Origin: Volutella citrinella | Taxonomy: Eukaryota; Ascomycota; Sordariomycetes; Hypocreales; Nectriaceae | Reading direction: 5' to 3' | NCBI GenBank assembly: GCA_034401135.1 | Contig: JAWZSP010000006.1 | Coordinates: forward strand, 3,410,001 to 3,474,000 | DNA length: 64,000 nt | In this document: in pieces, positions 21,242-34,088 of the stretch | Position numbering within the stretch: the stretch's first letter is position 1 | Layout: each line of letters opens with the position of its first letter | Translations under genes and position numbers: made by a program | Notes under the pieces: generated by a model | Told to the model about the DNA's origin: nothing | The model's database searches: none | What the model saw: the letters and a program-made list of their open reading frames with translations, nothing else

Positions 21242-23104
21242 TTAGTGCTCGCCAGTGGCAGTGCGTCGGATGGCATCACTCATCCGTCGCGCAACATTGC
21301 TCTGGCGTCGAGAGGCATTGCTCTGTCGTCGCTCCTTCTCGTGCTCCTCGGCCTCTGCAATGGCTTGGTCCTCGGTGACAACTTCGTTCTTGGCACGCAT
21401 GCGCTCCAAGACGGCAGCAGCCTCGGCGGCGAATTCACACTTCATTCGAATTTGCTTGCCATACTTGTAAAAGAGGAACGGGAATGGAACGCATGCAACA
21501 GCCAAGAAGGCGGGGACGGAGCTCGCCCAGTGGATGCCAAGGTCGTTGTACATGTAGGTAGTGAAAAGAGGGAAGGCGGCGCCAAAGAGAGATCGGAGGA
21601 CCGAGTTGGCGGCGAGAACCGAGGCGGCAAAGATGACATCTGCTTGGTGTCAATACGTGCTCTGTGACATTCATAGAGGACCAAAACTTACAAGAATCCA
21701 CCAGGTAGTTCATCAGGGAAAGGAACACCAAGACAAGGCCAGTAGCAAATACCATAGAGCCCAGGATGGGGACAATCCAGTGGATATCGCTTCCGTTTGT
21801 CCAAGCAAACCAGAACAAGCCAGCGGGAAGGAGGATGGATCCGACCAGGGTTGGTGGCAGTCGGGCCTCTGGCGGCGCCATGCCTCCATGTGCCTTTGAC
21901 ACGCGCATGTAGCGTCGGTTATCAATGAGAGTATACGCGACGGCAAAGAGCATTCCCACAGCGATACCAATGAAAGCCAAGCCACCCTTTCCGGGGCTCC
22001 AGCCGCGGCCCTTCTGGAAGACAATAGGGAAGGCAGCAAAGCACAGATACAGGGTACCGTAGATGATGGCCATGTAGATGGATGTCAGCAGAACGATGGG
22101 CTCCTTGAAGAGAAGGATCCAAGGTCGCAGCAGAGCAACCTTGAACTGGGTACCAATGGTCTGCGCGGGTCGTCCAGCGTCGACCTTGGAAATGTACACC
22201 TTTCCGGTGTGCTTGGATAGAGCGACAGCCCGCTTTCGTAGAAGCACGGGCGCGTAGGTCTCGGGAACGAGGAGAGAGTTGACGATCCAGACGACTCCAG
22301 TGAAGATGGCCATCATACCCTCCACCCAGCGCCAGCCGGCATGCTCGCCGAGGTAGCCTCCTGCAATAGGGCCTAGGGGTCAAAATGTTAGAGAGAAATG
22401 TATCTTTTGTGATCCAGTTGTTGTCGAAATTACATACCAATGGTAGGTCCCAGGAAAGGGGCCATGGCGAACAGAGCAGTAGCCAAACCACGCTCGCGGG
22501 CATCAAACATATCGGCAATGACACCACCGGCGTTGGTCAGGGGCGAAGAGCCAAAGGCACCGGCGAAGAAGCGCAGGACAATGAGAGCAGCCATTGTGGG
22601 CGCACCGGCAGCGCCAGCGCTAAAGGCAGTCAACGCCATGTAAGAGACGAAGAAGAGAATCTGGCGGCCAAAGAGCTCGGACAGGGGAGCCCAGAACAAG
22701 GGCCCGACAGCGAAACCCAAGACGAACATGGACACGCCCAGGATTACAATGATCTGCTCCGCGTGGAAGTCCCTGACGAGCTCGGTCAGGCCGCCCGAGT
22801 AGGCGGTACTGACAAAGGCTACGGCGAGAGTCGCGATGGCGGACAGGATGGTGATGAACCACTTCTTGGACTGGGAGAAGTTCATGGCATTGCGAGGATC
22901 ATTCGGGAGGAAGTCAACAATGTAGGGCGACTCGGTCGTGCCCTCGCCGGCGTATTTGTGGTTGAGAACGGCATCACTGATACCAGCCTGGTCGAAGATG
23001 AGGCTGAAGTGAGACGACTTGGTGTCGAGTGTCTGGGCCTCGACGTCGGATTCGTTGGCCGTCACCGATGACGATGACGACGATGGGGTTGAATTATGCG
23101 TCAT
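21242..23104 (-). CDS. MFS drug/polyamine-type transporter (DHA1 family)
   Basis: Three exons: 23104-22438, 22372-21692 and 21639-21242, with donors GTATGT and GTAAGT and acceptors TAG and CAG. The joins read [20 protein letters not shown] and [17 protein letters not shown], giving 581 residues. The start is set at MTHNSTPS, the last good ATG before the hydrophilic N-terminus. The protein has about 100 cytosolic residues, six membrane helices, a central loop (about 275-320) and six more helices. DHA1 proton-antiporter signatures include [14 protein letters not shown] after helix 2 and [17 protein letters not shown] in helix 4/5, plus GPxxGG in helix 5. This is the Tpo1/Flr1-like drug:H+ group at the plasma membrane; the substrate is unknown. 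The C-terminus is cytosolic and basic. No biosynthetic cluster surrounds it, which argues against a dedicated metabolite exporter. Confidence 0.92.
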
Positions 23105-24498
23105 GCTGATCGTTCTCTCAAAGGCTGAACGGGTTCGTGTGGAAGTTTGTCGTCGAATGCAGATCCCAACCGGAGCCTTGGGCCAGATAAGTGTGGCCGG
23201 GGGGAGGAGCTTTAATATTGAACGCTTTGGCAACCCCAACAAGCATATCTAATAACGGGCCCCCCGGAGCTCGCTCCATCTACCTGATAATGCGGCGAAG
23301 AATGTATAAGCAAGTGGTTCTACCCAGGTCCATCGTTGACCTGGGGCCCACGTTGCTAGCGGCGCTCCGTCCGAAACGGGGCCATTCTATCGAAATGTCG
23401 GCGATTTTAGTCCCCGACGCTGCGCTCGCGAACTAGACGTGGCATGGTGTCCACGGAGACAGGGCGGATTTAAGGTCCGCATGGAGTTGTGCTCCGCGGG
23501 AGGGGCGTGAGATGAGATTTTAGGCCAGATCAAACCCAGCTGTGACGACCCTTCCGCGGGCTCTCTCCTTAGGCTGCCGCCCTGCCGGTCGCTCATCTCA
23601 CATACTCCAGGCTTGGCACCACGAGGACGGCGCATCTGCTTGGCCCCCTTGGCAGCATTATCACCAGGCATTCCCAAGGCAGATGCGGCTCCGCCCTCCC
23701 TCCCTCCCCGACCCTAGGGCCTATGGTATCTCGCCCCTGGACCGACGGTGAGCCTCGGTCTGTGTTTTTTTCCTTTCTTCTTCATGCTGTCCCTTATTAA
23801 TTATCATCCAGTAGCGAAAGAATTTCATAACACGAGAGAGAAACGGGTAACTCGTCCGAGGCCATGTGGAGACGGCCCGTGAGGATGACTCGCTATTGTT
23901 GTTGGTCTGAGCATGGCGTGTTGTTGGCCCACGAGGCTAGCGAAATCTCTTCCTCCGGGTCCGTGGCTTCGGATCCGAAAGCCGGATGTATAGTTTCAGT
24001 TAGGCTCCGGCCTCCCGTGCCCACTAAAAAGGGTAGCTCGTGAGTCGTGAGTCGTGATGATGACGTTTGTGCTGCACAATGACAGAGTTCTCGCATAATT
24101 AAGCCTTCGCCACGCATTCCTTTAGTCGCCTCTCGCGCGTCGGTCTCGTGTTCGCAACACTTTTTTTTTTCTGATCCGTTCGCGCCACTCTCTATCGGCC
24201 GATTGACACGGCCGCGGATCCGTCTGACATGCAGCCTAATCGCCGCCCGAATGCATTTCGCCTCGCCTAGCACCCCTGCCCTGCGAAAAGATGTCGGCGT
24301 CGGTGCATGAGACGGCCGATTTCCGTCCCCTATCATTTATCCAGCCTGGATCATGGGCCCAACCCTCGCTGTGATCGACCCAGATTACTGCCGTCTGAGC
24401 CGCATCCCTTGCTATCCCGGTCACACACAGATCTCTTCCAGAAGAGCCGTCCGTCGGAGATGCTAAGCAAGGGGGTGTTTCCGGCAGCACGGAGCAGA
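23105..24498. other. Intergenic region with MFS promoter
   Basis: About 1.4 kb between the start of the MFS gene and the stop of the rRNA methyltransferase gene. It contains no convincing gene. The first few hundred bases serve as the MFS promoter. Confidence 0.5.
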
Positions 24499-26330
24499 TC
24501 AGTCTCCGAACCCATGCCATTCATCTTCGTCCACCGCTGCCCCCACGCCATCTGCCGTGGCGCTGTCGCCATCAATTGATGAATCTTCATCCTCACTACT
24601 GTCGGTGATGTCGTCTTCCTCTTGCTCTTCGTTTCCCTCTCGGGTCAATGGCTCGTCGCGTGGTTCAAGTTCCGCTGGCGCTCCAGTGGACCGCAGCACG
24701 GGCATTCCGACGGCGTCCCGCATAATAGCGCCGGTGTCGTCCTGGAGATATGGGCACTCAGGGACCCGGTCGTCGACTCTTACGAAGCCGGCCACAAAAA
24801 AACCCATGACGCCCTGCCCGTCGTCCTTGTAAGAGCGGATACAACCGTCAGCCACGTCACTGTCGACCCCACTTGCCGAGGCCAACCCTCTGACGGGCCA
24901 TTCCCTCATGCCCGTAACCTGGTCCTTTCTTAGGAGAATGCGCCAGTTCCGCTCCCGGGCAATCTCAGATTGGAGCGCCTTGGCGACGACATCCTCGTTC
25001 TCCTGCATGTGAACCGAACACGTCGAATATGTAATTCGTCTGGCGCCTGGAAACTTGAAAGCGTGCAGGAGCAGTGTCAGCTGGAATGACGACAAGGCCT
25101 CCAGTCGCGCCTCGATATCCTTGTCCGAGCCCATGACCGTTTCGACTCCGTCGTCATCCACCATGATGTTTTGAGGCTGTGCCTCCTCTACCGCGTCGTG
25201 CTTTCGCTTTCGCTTGTTGGATGCGACCGTCGCCGCCTTGCCCGAGGCGTCCCCGGTGCTCGGGAGGTGGAGCTCCGGCATCGAGTCTCGCCCAACAATT
25301 CCACTTCCTGAGCAACTGGGGTCTAGTAGCAGAGCGCCAACGTCCTTGTACTTTTCGGAGAATGGATCCACTCTCAGAAAGTCCTGTCCAAAACCAATGC
25401 GCGTGATCGGCTTCGAACCCGCAATCTTGACCATCTTCTCTAGGATCTGAGCCCTCCTAGAGTCCTTCTCAAACGCGTAGATGGTTTGCGGCGAGGTTTC
25501 AAAGTCTGGCTGGTGCTCTGTGAGAATGGCCGCCAGGTGCGTCGTCTTATTTCCGGGTGCAGAGCAGGCGTCTATCAAATCGCCATCCTCGGACCTGGGG
25601 TCCAGTAGATACGCCGGGAAGCAGGACGCCTTGTCTTGGAGGATGATCTTCCCCGAGGTGTAGGCCTCTGTCTTGGTGACATCCGTGCCAGGCGTGATGG
25701 CCAGGAGGTTTGGCACATGAGGGTCAATGTAGACATGCTTGCCCGACTTAGTGACAACGTCCTTGACGGAGCCAGCGCGTGAGAATGATGCAAAAGTCGT
25801 CGCCAGCTGGTCTTCGAGGTTGCTCAGGACGGCATTGACGCGGACCCATCGTGGATAGTTTGCCTCTTCGCCTGCGGACTGGCGCTCGATTTCTTCCTTA
25901 AGCACGGCCAGTGATGGTGCCTTTCTTCGGAGCCTGGCTAGAGTAAACTCGGACGATAGCCTTGCTTTGTGACGCTCAATGGCAGCCCGGAGCCCATGGC
26001 TTTGCGGGAGGGCAATTCCGCCTTTGGCCAGTAAGAAGTCGTGGACCAAGAGCAATGACAACGTAGGCGTAAGCTAGAGCCCAAGGTCAGCAAAATTCGT
26101 CTCGTCCATTCCGCCCGGCTCACACATACCTTCCGTTCGTGCTTGAGAAGGTCCGCCTTCTCGATTACTTCCTTCAACACCGAGCTCCACTTGCTCGTCT
26201 CCAAAGCAAGAGCGTACACTTGATTAGGTGACGACTTGAGATTCTTTTTCCGAAATACACGAGCCTTGAAACTGCCGCCCTCGGAGTTGGAACCCGTCAA
26301 AAGGTCCGCTGCCTCGTGGTAGAGCGACAT
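24499..26330 (-). CDS. rcm1: Rcm1/NSUN5-like 25S rRNA cytosine-C5 methyltransferase
   Basis: Two exons: 26330-26130 and 26073-24499 (donor GTATGT, acceptor TAG), joined as KHERKLTPTLSLLLVHD, 591 residues. It belongs to the NOL1/NOP2/Sun family of SAM-dependent RNA m5C methyltransferases. Visible motifs: SAM-binding DACSAPGNKT (about 235-244), acidic FEKD, DPSCSGSG with the product-release Cys near 321, and ITYSTCSVHMQENE with the catalytic Cys near 419. The N-terminus (MSLYHEAADLL, VYALALETSKW) and the HDFLLAKGGI segment are typical of the Rcm1/NSUN5 branch rather than Nop2 or Trm4. Yeast Rcm1 methylates one cytosine (C2278) in 25S rRNA, so a nucleolar role in large-subunit modification is expected. 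The KRKRKHD segment between motifs is a likely nuclear signal. The acidic C-terminal tail (540-591) is an extension. Confidence 0.93.
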
Positions 26331-27080
26331 GGCGCATCGAGCAGCCTTGATATTTGTTTAAGTCGGGAAAGGAAAATATTTGAGTACTTGGGTAGCGAGG
26401 CGGCTAAGGATTGGGTCTTGAATTTACCCGCGCTTAATCCGAACCGACGTCAACGACCAGAGTCAACAACACGTCAACATTGATAGTAAAAAATATCAAC
26501 AAAAAATGCGCTGTTTTTAAAAATAACTGAAATTGTCGATCATATATCTAGCTTCGGATCTCCCTTGTTCTGGTGAGTACACCGATGCTTCGCAGACCCC
26601 AGTGAGCCTCCAACACCAGACTACCTACTCCGTGCATGTAGCTACATGTAAAGTGGGAAACGCAACACAGGGAACGATGAAGTGCCAGAATCTCAAGACT
26701 TCGGGTTACACGCATCTCCCGTTTGGCTACACGGGCGAAAGTGTGATCTCGGCAAACGGGCATAGGATAGGGAGCAGCAGCAGCAGAAGTGTGTACGACC
26801 AGCCTTTGGTAGCGCAACTATGTCATTGGTGTAAATGTACAGTTCAAGAATTGAAAAACCAAAGCCCCGCCAGCCTCAAAAAGTGTAGTGAGTAGGCCTT
26901 GTGCTGGGGCGAAATCCCGTCCACTTCGCCAACCCTTTTTGTTAAAAAGCAAAATCAACCCAGAAAAAATTCTCTTTCCACCCACTGGACTCTAGATCCT
27001 AGTCCATCTATTGCGAATCAAAAATCTGATTGCACCCGGTGGGGCAAAATTCAAGGAAACCCATTGATCATGTTCTCATT
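26331..27080. other. Intergenic region, partly AT-rich
   Basis: This lies between the start of the methyltransferase gene and the stop of the DUF1996 gene. Around 26480-26550 it is AT-rich (runs of A and T). It probably holds one promoter and the DUF1996 3' untranslated region. Confidence 0.5.
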
Positions 27081-28681
27081 TCAAAGGCGGTTGCCTCGGC
27101 GAGCGTGCGAGCCGTGGACGTGTCGTCGAGCATGCTGGCCATCAGTGGCGCGAGGGGCGTAGCCTTCCTTGGTTTCGGTGACGACGACCGTCTTCCACAC
27201 CGTCTCGGTGCGGGTGCGGCGCTTGCAGGTGGTGGACGTCTTGGCGAGGTCGGCAACGGTGGTGGGCTGGCCGGCGGGGTCAGAGGTGATGAAGACGGGC
27301 TCGGGGGCCGACGAAGATTCCTTGGCAGGAGGGGCGCCGTATTCCGGAGCGGGAGCCTGCGTGGGCTTGGTCTCGGGGACGGCGGCTTCGGAGGACTTGG
27401 CCTCGGCGGCGGGAGCGACGGATGAGCTGGCGGGAGCGGGCGCCTCGGACTTGGTATTGCCCTTGTCCCCGGAACCGTTGTTGCCGGACGAGCCGCCGTT
27501 CTGCAGAGGTCCGTAGGAGAAACCGGAGAGAGGGTTGTTGCCAGGGAGCTTGTCCATGATTCCGGTGGTCTGCGCGCCCCAGGGATCCTGGATGGTGCAA
27601 GGGGTGGTGGTGTTGCCGTACTTGAGGTTGGGGCAGTTGCCCATGCCGGCAAATCCAACATTGCAGCCGTCAATGATGCTCTGGAGCAGCTCCTCGTCCC
27701 AGGCGGCCATGAAGTCGCCGTGGGCGCTGTAACCAGTGGTGTCACCGTTGGCAAAGACGAAAGGCTGCTCGTTCTTGCCTTCCTCCCACCGGCCCTCAAA
27801 GGCTTGGGTGCTCCAGTAGGTCTCGAAGAAGAGGTGAGGCACATGAATGTAGCCTTCGCCACAGTTCTGCTTGCCATTGACGAGCTCGGGCCAGGCCATG
27901 TTGTTCTTGAAGTCGTTGAGGGCGGCGTCCTTCTTGTAGCAGGAGGGGAAGTGGATGTCTACACGCATAGGGGAGTGCTCGCCCGTGCAGGTGCGGTGAG
28001 GGAATCCCACACCGTATCCCAGGTTGTTCTTGTCGCCGACGCCCATGGTGGAGCCGTCAGAGCCCTCGGGCCAGGAGGGGGGAACGAAGTTGTTCTTCCA
28101 ACGAGGGCAAGTGATGCCAGCAGGGCTGATGCCGCCCTTGTTGCGAAACTGGTTGCCCGAAGTACCGGCTTCGGGGACTGTGCGAAGAAAGTTGTCGCCC
28201 GAGACCATCTGGAGGCCAACCGGGAAGGCCTTGATGTCGTCATCGGTCGGCTCGAAGCTGGACATCCAGTTAGCTAAAGGTGTTCAAGATGATTCTTTTT
28301 GTCTCCCTAGCCAGCCAGGACTCACAAGTAATAAACGGCAAAGTAGTTGAGCTCAACAGACTCAAGCTTGCCAGTCTTGGGGTCCTTGAAGTAGAGAGCC
28401 GGGTACCAGTAGGCACTGTTGTCGCCGACAACGTTCGCACTGCTGCACTTGGACTTCATGAGCTCCTCGCCAGTGACGGACTTGTGGAAGTTGCTGCCGC
28501 CCTGGATGTTGTGGACGTGGGCAGAGCGCTGACCGGGCCAGACGATGGGATCCAGCTCGGACTGGACCAGGAACTTGTTGAAGTGAAGAACGGCAAAGGT
28601 ACGCTCGCTCTGGGCGGCGGTGGCCGCGCCGGCAAGGGCTGCCAGGGCGGTGGCGGTGGCGGTGGCGGTGGTGAACTTCAT
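27081..28681 (-). CDS. Secreted DUF1996 protein
   Basis: Two exons: 28681-28326 and 28257-27081. The donor is GTGAGT, the branch CTAAC and the acceptor CAG; the join reads FAVYYFFEPTDDD and gives 510 residues. A signal peptide (MKFTTATATATALAALAGAA, likely cut after TAA-Q) targets the secretory path. The DUF1996 domain covers about 30-300 and shows its usual motifs: WPGQRSAHVHNIQGG, KSSC-type Cys, SAYWYPALYFKD, FPHRTCTGEHSPMRVDIHFP, and HGDFMAAWDEELLQ with conserved His/Asp/Trp residues and paired Cys. The rest (about 320-510) is A/P/S/T-rich with a KTVVVTETKE-type stretch, probably O-glycosylated and possibly wall-attached. DUF1996 proteins are common in fungi; I know of no well-established biochemical activity for this one. 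The last 25 residues are unusually H/R-rich. Confidence 0.92.
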
Positions 28682-28987
28682 TGTGAGAGTGGTTGGAGTG
28701 AGTATCTCGGCAGATGAAGAGTCCGGGTGTAAGTCGGATGGATGAGCGAATGGAACAGGACGCTGTCCTTGACACTTGTCTCCCAAGAATCGAAACGTGT
28801 GTTGCAAGTAAAGAGGAGGGAGTCGCAGGTGATACCAGAGCACCTGAGAGCAGAGAACGAATGTGACGGCAAACCACGAGTGGGAGTAACTTGAGGTTGT
28901 GGATCAGACCGCAGCAGCAGGAGTGCAAAGAGGCGGAGCGGACGTGAACCAACGACGACGGGGGGCGGCCTGCCTGAAGAAGTGCAG

Positions 28988-29011
28988 TGAATGAATGAAT
29001 GAATGAATGAA
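28988..29011. repeat. (TGAA)6 microsatellite
   Basis: Six uninterrupted TGAA units about 310 bases upstream of the DUF1996 start codon, in its promoter or leader. Confidence 0.9.
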
Positions 29012-32000
29012 ATGAGAGGACGGTGCTCAGCAGCGTTTGTGGGTTTGCGCGAAGGGGAACCGGAGGGTTAAAAAAAGAAGGTGGAGGTGAAGTGGAGGAG
29101 GGAGTGTAAGAGACAAGTTAATAAAAAGGAACAGGGAAGAACGTGAGAGGGGAGCGAGTGAGTGAGTGAGGACCGGCCTGAGGGTTGGACGAAGGCGTGC
29201 GCTGAGGCATCTTGGCGGGCGGGAGTGGGTTGGAGCTTGGGGACTTGGGACTTGGGACTTGGCAGATCCACGCGGAGGGCAGGGAATAGGATCCGCAGCA
29301 GGCTCAGGCAATGCTGTTGGTGCTAATGTAGGGGCCACACCACCTCGTCGGGGGCCCACGAGGAGGTGGCCATAGCCATGACGGCAGATGGTGGATGCCA
29401 TCCATAGTCCATGGATGTTTCCAGTTGCTTGCCTGGTACCATCGCAGGTCGAGTGCTGGTACCTGACGGCCAGGGTGAGAGGTTTGCATGTACATATAAC
29501 ACAGGCGTTGTTAGTGCTAGGTGTGATGTACCACCCAATCCTGTCCTGTCCTGTTTGCTCGACTCAACACTGTCGTCCACATGCACAAAGACAGGCTGTC
29601 ACAATGAGGCCTATCGCGGCCAGTCACGGCGAGCGTGGTGTCTCAAGGGTTGCGCCAATGTCTGCCGTGCGCTGCACACACCGGCGGCAGTTTGTGAACA
29701 AGGGACAAGGAGCCTACCAGCTCCCCCTCCTGCGCATTGGCGTCCCGGTCCCTGGTTATCTTAGATACAGGGAGGGTCAGTGGGTGGCAGGCCCGATCAG
29801 CTTGCAAACAATGAGAAGAAGGAGCCTTGGCCGCCGTGGATGCGGCGCCATGTCTCGGGCATCGTGTCAGGAGTCATTGAGGCTCGACACGGGATGGGAT
29901 GGGATGATGGGAGACGACTGGCGCAACTGTAAACGGGCCGCCAGGGATCTGCTGCGCGCAGGTCGCACCCGAGGGCCATCTGCCGCCGCCGCCCTACGAG
30001 GTACCATGGTGTGATTGTGAGAGGCTCCGAGCGCAGAGAAATGCCTCTCTGCTCAGGTGGCATTGACGCCCACAAAGCGATGGACCATCCATATGCGTGC
30101 CAGCTGCACTCTCTTGTCTCCTCGATGCCCGGATTGTGTGCGTTGGCCGCCAACGGGTGTGACAGCACACAGCGTCCCCATCCATCGCACATGAACCAGC
30201 GTCTCACAACGGGTGTTAGTCAGGTACATGCCATGGATGGGGGCACCAGAATTATCAACGACCGAGGCCACAGACGGTGATGCCAGCTGCTTGTCTGGGA
30301 AGAAACACAGCCAACGGCCAGCGTTTACAGTGCTTCAACGCCCCATGTCAGGGCGACCGGCCAGCTGGAGAGGCCGAAACCAAAGGTCAATCAAAACTGA
30401 ATGAAAGGAAAATAAAAATTAAGGCCGTGGAGATTACAGGGGCATGCAAAAGATGCCCACACCTGTAGATCCGGAACAACAAGGATCCTCGCCAAGGCCA
30501 CCGCAGTATCGGGTTCGATAGGTGGTCTGAGCCTCTGGTTGGGCCAACAAGTGCGAGTGGAACCCCCTTTGACCGTGTTTCCACTTCTATTTCTGTCTCC
30601 GCGCGCGGCAGCCAGCCAGCGGGTGTGGGAAGGATTGACACTCACTACTTCGCCCGCGAGGACTGAGGACGCCTTGACATGCGCTTGAGGACGTGGCTGG
30701 GCGCAGGTGAACGTAAAAGGACTGATCCATTGGATGTGGGAACTGAACACGAATGCAGAGTCCGCTTTTGGGACTTTGAGAAGCCGCACAGAAAATATCA
30801 CAGTGCCACTGGCGGCTACTCCCTTCCTCTCGCCAGTGCGACAAGAGCTTCACTGTGCAGCGCGCGCCCGCCACAGTCTCGTCGGTCACGAGAGGAGAGT
30901 CGCCGTGGCCAACGGTTTGGCGCGCCACCTGGCGATGCGAAGACAGTGAGCGTTTCAGCCCAAACCTGTCCCGCGCCTACGTGCGTGACTGCGGCCGTAG
31001 AGTGAGAAGAAAAGAACCTCCCGCCATGCTTAGAATTTAAGGTCGGCGGTAACATCGTGGTGGCCACGCCAGCCCGACGCAACTTTGTCCCGATCGCCAG
31101 GGGCCGTCGAAGCCTCATTGGCGCGCTGGCCTTTGTGGTCCAAGCCACCCGCGGGCCCCTCCCGCCAATGGCGCAGCTCAGGACCTCCAGCACCTGCCCT
31201 CCCTATTGTCTTGCAGCTCGCCCGTGCTGAACGGTGCCTGAATGCGGTAGCATCGCGCGCGGCGTAGCGCTGGGTGGCAGGTTCCAGCATGCGCTGAATG
31301 ATCGCTTCAGCGCCCGGTCCTGGAGCCATGTGTGTCTGAAACGCGCTACGGTGCCCCCCCTCCACAACCCTGGGGGATGTCGCCCCGCTGATAACCGATC
31401 CCCCATTGGCCGTGAGCAAAAACGAAGATGCATGCCGACTGCTCGAGCCTCGTTGTCGTCAATCTGTCTATCGGCAGCCGGCCTCACAGCTGACCGTCGT
31501 TTTGTCGCTGCGTCACTCGGCATCACCGTCCCCCGCTGGACCTTGCCCACAGCTCGTGTCTGCAGTGCCATTCTCGTGTGCGCTCTCCCGTGGTTGGCAT
31601 AAGTTCGTCACGATACACAGCACCACTTCCACTCCCACTCACATTATCTGAGCGTCAATATTGATGGCACGCCACTGCATGATATGACATGCAATGCAGC
31701 GCGCCACAGGCCCTCTTCACCTTGTTCCTGGATGTTGACGCTTGGCCGTGCCGTGACCAGAAGAATACCTCATGCTGCCCAATCTTCCTCAATGCCCGTC
31801 CGCCAGCTGTTGGCCCTCCATATTGGGTGGGGCAGCATTACGGTGAACAATTCCCACTCATCAGCCATAATGCCAACCACAGCCCGAGAATCAGAACCAA
31901 CAGATTGCTGCAATTTCTGTAAATTATTTTCACATGCATGTGGCAGCTTGTCAGCGGTTCCACGTCAATAAAAGCAAAGACCCCCCGGTTGGCTAGCCAG

Positions 32001-34054
32001 ACCGGATGAACGATGCCAGTGGCTATGGCATCAAATGAAAGCAACGGGACTTGAGACGTCGTGCGACCTCCATAGCCTGATTATTCGTCACGCTCAGCTT
32101 TGGGCGGTAATCGGGACCTGGCATTCCTTCCATAAGCGAAACCGATCTAGCTGGGTAGCAGATTGCCTTTAGTGCTAGGTTCTCAATCCTCGATATTACA
32201 CGGACCAGCCATAGGCCTGGGATCGCCCTCCCTCTCCTGGCCACGAGCTGTCGCTGCCTCCATTCCCTTGATGATGTGAATCGACCCATACAGCCGAGCA
32301 GCCGAAGCCAAAGATCAAATGGTGCGAGGTTATGGTCAGCCTTGTAGAATGGCAAATACATGTAATTACAGGCATCCCAGCATCCCAGTCTCACGCTTCA
32401 CACTCGTCCAAACACCCATACCTTTCTTGTGTTTCGAATAAAGACTCGCAAAGTGGCGAATCAGCTCTTCCGGAGCTTCCCCTGCTCGCCTCGCTTCGAA
32501 CAGAAGTGGGCGGTTCAGGTTCTTCAGACAGCCTCAGTCCCCATCTAGCCAAGTTGAGGAGGTCGTTGCAGGTGATTAATTATCTGTGCAGCAAGAAGAG
32601 AGCTGGCGGACAGATACCATCCTGATTTGGCATTTCGTGACAGCGTCTAGCGCACATCTGCCGCGCGCGACGGGATCAAGCTTTTGACAGCCCCGACTTG
32701 CACTAGCTCAGACCACTAGCTCGCAGCATCGTCTCGGAAACCGGTCACTGGATTCTGGTATAGCGTCGTAGGCTTGAGTTCAAACGACTCGAATAGATGA
32801 TTCCTCGCTAATTACAATGAGTGTCCCCATTCTACCATGTTCGATGTTCACCTTCAGTGGAGAGCATTGTGCTCCTGCTGTTTCTTCTCCTACCACTGTT
32901 CCTTGACAGCCAAGGCAGAGATGTCGAACGTCTCATAACTAGGCGAATTCCCTGGTCCTCACTATTCCCGGGGTTAGATAACTCGCAGTTACACATGTCC
33001 ATTTCACCGGCAGTCTAAATTGAAGACTTCTGAACAACGATCAGCAATGTCTTCACCGAAAGGAAACGCCATGCTCTGACCTGACTGCTTGAAATCGGGG
33101 TTGTCAATGGTGATGTGTGCGTGATCCAAGGATATCCATCCTCAGTGCTGCTTTGAAGTTCTTTGATCTTCCGTAACTGTGGGCTAGGGGTGTGTTGATG
33201 AATGGAAAGTACGTCCTTGGCGAACTGGGCGCTCTTTTCTGTGTACCAGACAGTTATTTAGTGTACTGTCCATGGCTCATATGCCCTTCCAATCAGTCGG
33301 CATTCTCCTATTGGCTCTATGAACATCTTCAATCGTTTCAGTTGTGGCGGATCGACTTCCTGCACTTCGACTGCGTTTTATCACAACCATGGTTCATCAT
33401 CTAGGACTTATGAGCATACCATGTCAACAGCGACTTTTAATTCGCGCCCGTATCACTGAATGGAATACCCACTTGGTTGTGCCGATGTAATCGTCGTGAT
33501 CTCACTCAGCGTTCACCCAGCAACTGCGCTTATCGGCTGTCTAAACGCGCCAAATGTCTATCTATTGGAGCTCAATGTTTCTGCAGTGGCATACAGGTGT
33601 TGGTAAACACATGTTTCGTCAAGCTGAGCCTCGATGGGAACTGTTTCCTACGATGACTGCGATCATCCATCTAGTCTTCTTGTCATCGTGAACATTACGT
33701 GCAGCGTCTGCGCTCTCCGAGTGATAGTACATTAGAACAGAAGCAACTGCGAATCACATCTCCATACATACAAACGCACAATTGCACCTCAAGCAATGCT
33801 CTTCAACACTGTACTGCGTCCCGACAGTGTCTCGATACTCGAATCGTATCATCCAGGACATTATGAAGACAAAGTCTAGGGTAAGAGATGGTCAACCTTA
33901 ACCTTGATCAATACTTTTTGTTCACTTTGTGCTGTATTTATGGTAACTAGGATCAAGCTTTCTCTTTGCTCAACAGACTTATGATTATGGAATGGCTGTG
34001 TTCTTAGTTTGGTGTTTTCGTACTGGTTAAAGAGTTGGTTCAACTGACCTCTAC

Positions 34055-34088
34055 TACATGTATATACATGTATGCACTTTGTGCATAC
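34055..34088. repeat. Two adjacent palindromes
   Basis: 34055-34072 is a perfect 18-base palindrome (TACATGTATATACATGTA). It overlaps a second inverted repeat at 34070-34088, an 8-base stem GTATGCAC / GTGCATAC around TTT. Both could form hairpins or act as dimer binding sites. They lie in non-coding DNA far from any recognised gene. Confidence 0.8.

Noticed and set aside
30490..30530. GGGTTCGATAGG resembling a tRNA T-loop (B box)
   Set aside because: The flanking bases do not fold into a cloverleaf and no A box lies at the right distance. No other tRNA-like element was found in the window.
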